In this document: positions 59,038 through 64,000 of the stretch, one piece after another | Layout: every line of letters starts with the position of its first letter | Numbering within the stretch: position 1 is the first letter of the stretch | NCBI GenBank assembly: GCA_024449915.1 | Contig: JAMZAV010002236.1 | Location: forward strand, 36,843 to 100,842 | Direction of reading: 5' to 3' | Length of the DNA stretch: 64,000 nucleotides | Source of the DNA: Sweltsa coloradensis | Taxonomy: Eukaryota > Arthropoda > Insecta > Plecoptera > Chloroperlidae | Notes under the pieces: model-generated | Told to the model about the DNA's origin: nothing | The model's database searches: none | Seen by the model: the letters and a program-made list of their open reading frames with translations, nothing else | Position numbers and translations under genes: made by a program

Positions 59038-59579
59038 TTTGTAACGTTTTTGACACGTTTTTAACACGAACTCGGCTGTTGTGTTGTGTTTACTGTTTAA
59101 CAGGAAACGGAACGTAGCATCGATCGATATTATTGATCCAGCCGCCGCCGGTCGAAAATATATCGAAGTCGAAGGTCGAGTCGGTAACGAAGTTTTCGAC
59201 TTTACCTGCCGATAATAACGAAGACTGTTTGATCGTCTTTATCACGCAAATTTACGAGAAATTGAATTTTTACTTTGAGCGTCGGCGATTTTTAATGAAA
59301 ATTGCGGAAAACTCGGGAAATATGGTGTTTTTTCGCGATTATTTAGTATTTTCATCAATATTTGCGATATTTCGTGGATTGAAAAAAAAATCACGTTATT
59401 TCGTGGTTTAATTTCACTGCCAATAGGCTTCTTATTGATGATTTCTTCCACAAATGTGAAAAAAAACGTTTTTTATTTTTTTCGTGCTTTCGTTGAACGC
59501 GAAAATCCGATGCCTCTAGCTATGACATAAAGTTCAATTATCGATATTACACAAAAATTTTGATATTAATATCGATATA
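59038..59579. other. Spacer, no gene
   Basis: AT-rich, with TCGATATTA words. The 59133-59411 frame has no domain. Confidence 0.4.
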
Positions 59580-59920
59580 CAGTAAAACCCCTATGGATCG
59601 TTTTTCAGGGTAGCTTACAAAAAAACGATGCAGTGAGGAAAACGGTCAAAACGGGAAAACCAATAAAACGATGTAATATGCCTAAAAATGAGTAAAAAAA
59701 AAAAAATGGATTTTGAAAATTTTCAGTCTATATCATTGCCTACTCAAAATATCTGGATAATATATCAAGTATCTATTACGACGTTCAGAAGACAGTTATA
59801 TAATAATTGTAGTGCATTTACGCGCATAAAGGCCGCAGGTATATTTAAAATTTTGAAGATCAAAAACAGGGGTGCGGCCATTACGCGAGGGCGGCCTATA
59901 AAGTCGAAAAAAATAAAATT

Positions 59921-61014
59921 TAGGGCTGTGCGAGTACTCGAATATTCGAGTACGAGTCGAGTTCACGGCGAGTTCGAACAAATTCGAGTTTCATTTATTT
60001 TGAACTCGAATATTCGAGCGTCGGTAAAAACAGCATTTTCATTTACCGACCCGTCAAAAGTTACGTGTTTCGTCCGTTAGATAGCAGCATACGCGGCAAA
60101 GATCGTGATACACGATACAGTAGTCGAACTCCTTCTGAGGTGAAGCTCGTTATGATTGGCCGGCTGAACTTTGCGAGATCCAATTGGAGCTGGTCATACG
60201 TCACATGCGAGCGTTGATTGGCTGTCAGTTTTGAAATCATTCACGTCTACCGTGTATCACCACTTTTGTGTCCGAGATGTATGTTGTTGACAACAAAAAT
60301 GGCCACGATTCACGAGGAGAGAGCAGAGCAGACAGATGATTCGTAAAAATATGCGGCGGACTAGGCTAGGCTTAGGCGTAATTTCTTCTCTAAAGCATAG
60401 GCCTAGCATAAAATACAATTTTGAAATATTCATGAGATGGAACACTTGTCACAATGCAGGTAAACATTCAAACAACACACGGCATGATAGTACCAGTGAC
60501 AACAGGTAGGCTAGGCCTAGTAGCCTGGCCAGGATTTCTTCTGGCTAAGATTAGGCCTCGGCTAGGCCTAGTATATTTTACCGATCTTAGGCCCTAGCTA
60601 GGCTTACAAACTCAGATTGCCATACCAAAATGCACCCAGCACTAGACCTAGGCCTGTACAATAGGCCTAGACCTAGCCTATGGCACCCTTCAAAACCAAG
60701 GTTAGTTGTAGGCCTAGCTAGGCCCTAGGTCTCCATAACCAAAAATATACTCAGAAGATAGGCCTAGGCTTTAAAACTGAAGAATTTGTTTGATACCTAG
60801 GCCTAGTAGAAAGTCTGAAATGGAGAACACATTTTCTCAATTTGGAAATAAACTCGATTTAAAAAAATATATAAAAAAAAAAAAAAAAATTAGGCCCTAA
60901 CATCATTATAAATTAATTTTTAAATGAACTCGAATTGAACTCTAAAACCGAACATTTGACTGAACTCGAACTCGTACTCGACTCGAATTGAAATCTCCCG
61001 TTCGCACAGCCCTA
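59921..61014. mobile_element. hAT-type element E, nested in the pogo-like element
   Basis: 1094 bp with ends TAGGGCTGTGCGAGTACTCG and CGTTCGCACAGCCCTA plus ACTCGAAT words at both ends. Target duplication ATAAAATT is perfect at 59913-59920 and 61015-61022. The first 14 bases equal those of element A. Confidence 0.9.
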
Positions 61015-61429
61015 ATAAAATTATAATATGTAATTGTATCAATATTACGTACACATATGCGAACAAGAGTCAAAAAAACTTATTTTTTCGGTAAGTAATT
61101 AATTAAATAAGTCTTGTTCAACGTGTGAATACGTCCGCGGAAGTGAAGATGTCCGCCCGCCGCCCGTAGAATTCTCCGTTTCGCGGCAATGATAGCCTCG
61201 TCAGCCGGTCACGCATCCACCCGACGCCCGGCGCAAGGTCGCAGTTTCCTGATGGAAGATCGTAGGCTATCCGAGCTGGTTTCAGACGCGCTTCTCTTGT
61301 TTTAATTGGACCGAAATGTTATGTTCTTTACATCTGAATGTCATACTACAATGACGTAAGAATTGCACAGCGCAGTCGTCTTTGTGAGTGCTCTGTGAGT
61401 GCGGACGAGAGAGAGAAAAAGATTAAATA

Positions 61430-61602
61430 AGGCCTTGAAGACGACATGATAGAGACTGGCTATGATTATGAAGAAATGGACATTGTATTGGGTGACAATG
61501 ACGGTGACTATGAAAATGCAATAGCCAACACGGAAGCATTTCTGAATGTGTTACGTCGGCTACCGGGCTGTGATGCGCTCGAAGACAAAGAAGTGGATTA
61601 AT
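61430..61602 (+). pseudogene. Acidic ORF fragment, possible transposase C-terminus
   Basis: Frame ending at the TAA near 61600 reads DDMIETGYDYEEMDIV, GDNDGDYENAIANTEAFLNV and ends ALEDKEVD. An acidic tail after the catalytic domain is usual in pogo/Tigger proteins, but no catalytic DDE segment was recognised upstream, so this is only a suggestion. Confidence 0.35.
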
Positions 61603-61654
61603 GGGCGAATGGAACTTGAAACTCGACATCCATTCAAGAGCCGACAGACGCAGA

Positions 61655-61682
61655 GATGAATAACCCCCCCCCCCCCCCCCCT
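61655..61682 (+). repeat. Poly-C run
   Basis: About 19 C at 61663-61681; the exact length is likely unreliable. Confidence 0.8.
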
Positions 61683-63365
61683 CCCACGCCACTAAATACT
61701 TATCGCCTAGCTCACTATCAATTGGCTTCGGGCCAAGACTCTCGCTGAGTTGTTTTGTTTACGTTATGAATGAGATTAGATAACTAAACCAGATACTCGG
61801 TCTGTTTTATTAACACTCTCGCACACTTCAATCCAAGCAATGCCAGCTGTGTTAGTGTCTGACGTTGTGTGAGCCGTGCGACCTTACACACGGAAAGTAA
61901 ACACTCTAGAATAACATTGCATTAAAATAAAATGGTTTATTTATTTACATGCTTGTTTGCATGTTCATTGCCTGTTTAGCGATGAGTTGTTTCATTCCTC
62001 AAGGATTTGCTGGCTAAAATAACAAGTGCGGCCAATACAACATGCAAAGTACTTTTTAAAATTTGCATGGTCAAAACTGGGGTGCGGACATTACGCGAGG
62101 GCGGCCTTTATGCGCGAAAATACAATGTAAAGAAAAAAAAAATCTTGTTTTTTATGAAGTAAAAATCAACAACGATGATAAACAAAGTGTTGATTCATGC
62201 GCGAGTGTGATGGCGCGTAAGCTATGAGTGCGAGAGAGACAGCCGCGGGAATCGACGGCGCAAGAATCTACTCGTCGGATCGAGACCTCACAGCTGACCA
62301 TGCACGTGCTTGGTGAATGGATTGTCACGTTATTTGTTTTCTCGGTCGCTGCGCCCTATCGTCCGCGCTGTACTTGTGTTTAAAGAAGATTAAGTATTTT
62401 TCACGTTGATATCGAATGCTCCGTGCATGAAGATCACATTTCCCTGAACCTCTTCATTAACTCTGGGAACGATATTTACTACGATTTTGAATCGTGCTTG
62501 TGACGAGAGCACTTGCTCGGGCGACTGAACTGCATCCTTGGAAGTTCCTAGGGAATAGTCTGGGCTGGTCTGGGTCTCCAAGGTCGAGATCGGCTCAGCT
62601 TCAAATGTTGCAACACGGCTAGCTGGTACTGGCAGTGTTCTCAACTCATATAACACTCGCGCTACAGTTAAACAAGTATTGTATTGACAGCATCATTGAT
62701 TTAAAACAATGATCTTGCAATTATTATCGCGTAAGAAATTCTTATGCGTGAAAAACATGGCACTGCTGAGAGAGAATGTGTGGTGTCTGAGCTGGCAGGC
62801 CGGCCGGCCGAGAGAGGAGAGCGAGAGCCGTGCCAATGGCAGCGCGAGTGGGAGGGGAGGGGTAACCGGTCTCGTAGGCGGCAGCTGCCGGCTGGCGGAG
62901 AGGGGAAATGAACCAGCTTACAAAAGATCGCGCTCGCTCTCAATGACATTGTCTGGCAGGAAATAGTGCTTCGTTCGCCGGTCGGTGTTCATCAAAGACG
63001 AAAACGATAGATTAGGGTAAATTTAACATTGAGAAACACAACATATTGAACGATACAGCGAGGAAAACAATCGATTGAGGAACGATGGATGCGGGAATTT
63101 TTAACATTGTGTAGATGGGACTTTTGCAAAAACTTTTCAAATATAGCGATCATGGCGGGAAAACGGACGATGCGGGAACGATCCATAGGGGTTTTACTGT
63201 ATCAAAAGCAATACACGTATTTTAATATCCCCTCCCCCATAGCAGTTTGCAGTGAAATAAAAACAAAGTTGTGACTTTAGGGTCCAATTGTGACTTTCTG
63301 AGTCCACTAAGCCCACTCGACAGAGGTACACCTGACCTTACTGCCCCGCGTTCTGGGTCGCCAAT

Positions 63366-63901
63366 TGTGACTTGTAGGCTGGTTCTGAACTCGAAAGTCG
63401 CAAAAACAGATCTAGGTCCGCAATAATTAAAAAACAAAAAACAAATAAAAAAATAACAAAGATGGCTCTCTAACTAACTCATTCACAATAACTTGTACAA
63501 AGAAACAAAAGTTAAATAACCCGAACTCACGGCCAACCGATTCAGTGATGCCGCTGGAAAGTTGCTCAACGACGCCGTTTGGAATCTGTGTACCCAAAGT
63601 GCATTGGTCCCAAACCTTACCCTGGCGCTGCGATGAGGGGGGTCGCCTCCAGGCGATGATGCTCTGCCGGTACCCAGCTCCTTGGTCCTCACGTGCTTAG
63701 TGGCTAATTTTATAAACTATGCAACTAGCTAGAACATGCATTGGGTGACTTGATGACGGTTCGACGTGATGCGTCAACATGCTAGGTTATGAATGGAACA
63801 AAGGATGCTTCCATTGACTGACTCGACTCTCTGTTTGGGTAATGTGAATTCAACTTTATATTGTGGAAAGTTATTTGGTAAACATGGTACAAAACGTGAC
63901 A
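63366..63901 (-). mobile_element. Candidate LTR with primer-binding site (minus strand)
   Basis: On the minus strand a 536 bp block begins TGTCACGTTTTGTACC and ends AGTCACA. It is followed after AT by TGGCGACCCAGAACGCGGGG (63363 down), a classic primer-binding site position and form. A TATAAAA-like word lies near 63709. The internal region is only about 160 bp and stops at the pogo-like element, so this is a solo or truncated LTR retroelement. The start is chosen from the TG...CA rule and is uncertain. Confidence 0.45.
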
Positions 63902-64000
63902 AGTTGACAAATGAAAAAATAAAAAAAAATGATTGGATCCAATTTTCCCCCTTTAGATTTGTTTAGAATTTCAAATAAACATGATCAAATGATACAAGAC

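Larger units (their letters stand above)
59580..63199. mobile_element. pogo/Tigger-like element, 3.6 kb, TA-flanked
   Basis: Ends CAGTAAAACCCCTATGGATC and GATCCATAGGGGTTTTACTG, perfect for at least 23 bp, with TA on both sides (59578 and 63200). CAGTANAACC ends and TA duplication are typical of pogo/Tigger elements (established knowledge). The body has no intact transposase. A GGGTGCGGNCATTACGCGAG block is repeated direct at about 59870 and 62073. It was interrupted later by the hAT element at 59921-61014. Confidence 0.82.

Noticed and set aside
59133..60080. Frames of 92 and 130 codons
   Set aside because: Low-complexity AT-rich translations that cross transposon ends; no domain.

Overview
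The window is nuclear DNA of an animal, most likely a marine invertebrate. The evidence is spliced genes with metazoan products, GT-AG introns of several kb, and dense interspersed repeats. A very frequent self-complementary hexamer phase (AGGCCT/TAGGCC) runs through introns and spacers. That habit and the proteins suggest, but do not prove, a deuterostome such as an echinoderm or hemichordate. Gene content is low and most bases are transposable elements or their remains.

Layout. 1-11.86 kb is one satellite array of about 148 bp units, about 80 copies. Its copy-to-copy differences look like consensus errors (neighbouring bases turned into homopolymers) rather than mutation. 11.86-16.89 kb is an element with kilobase-long inverted arms built of about 280 bp tandem units. 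16.89-17.72 kb is a fold-back plus tRNA-like composite repeat, and a second copy lies at 32.1-32.9 kb. 18.0-22.4 kb, minus strand, holds three exons of phosphatidylserine decarboxylase (PISD). The last one carries ten copies of a 72 bp in-frame repeat, each with its own perfect 5' splice site. hAT-type elements with clean 8 bp target duplications fill the PISD introns. 23.8-42.7 kb has no recognised gene. It holds TIR elements (27.4-29.0, 29.3-29.7 kb), a Helitron/Helentron-like family (30.7-31.3, 35.2-39.4 kb; again at 47.1-48.7 kb), a short retroposon-like repeat in three copies and two dead LINEs.

42.98-57.72 kb, plus strand, is the 5' half of RBBP5, the WD40 subunit of the MLL/SET1 H3K4 methyltransferase core complex. 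It starts with a 19-nt coding part of exon 1 followed by an 8.3 kb intron. Five exons join in frame into 301 codons. Exon 3 is followed by a 110 bp tandem duplicate of its end plus splice donor, and a decayed piece of exon 4 lies just before exon 4. 58.2-59.04 kb, minus strand, is a two-exon CGGBP1/hAT-transposase-like gene, apparently frameshifted, inside the next RBBP5 intron. 59.58-63.20 kb is a TA-flanked pogo/Tigger-like element with a nested hAT element. The window ends in a candidate LTR with a primer-binding site.

The most interesting themes are: (1) tandem duplication of exon ends together with their 5' splice sites in two unrelated genes, with short homology between exon and donor at the junctions; (2) a Helentron-like family whose no-duplication insertion can be read directly from one copy nested inside another; (3) TIR elements made of palindromes or of a repeated 14-mer.
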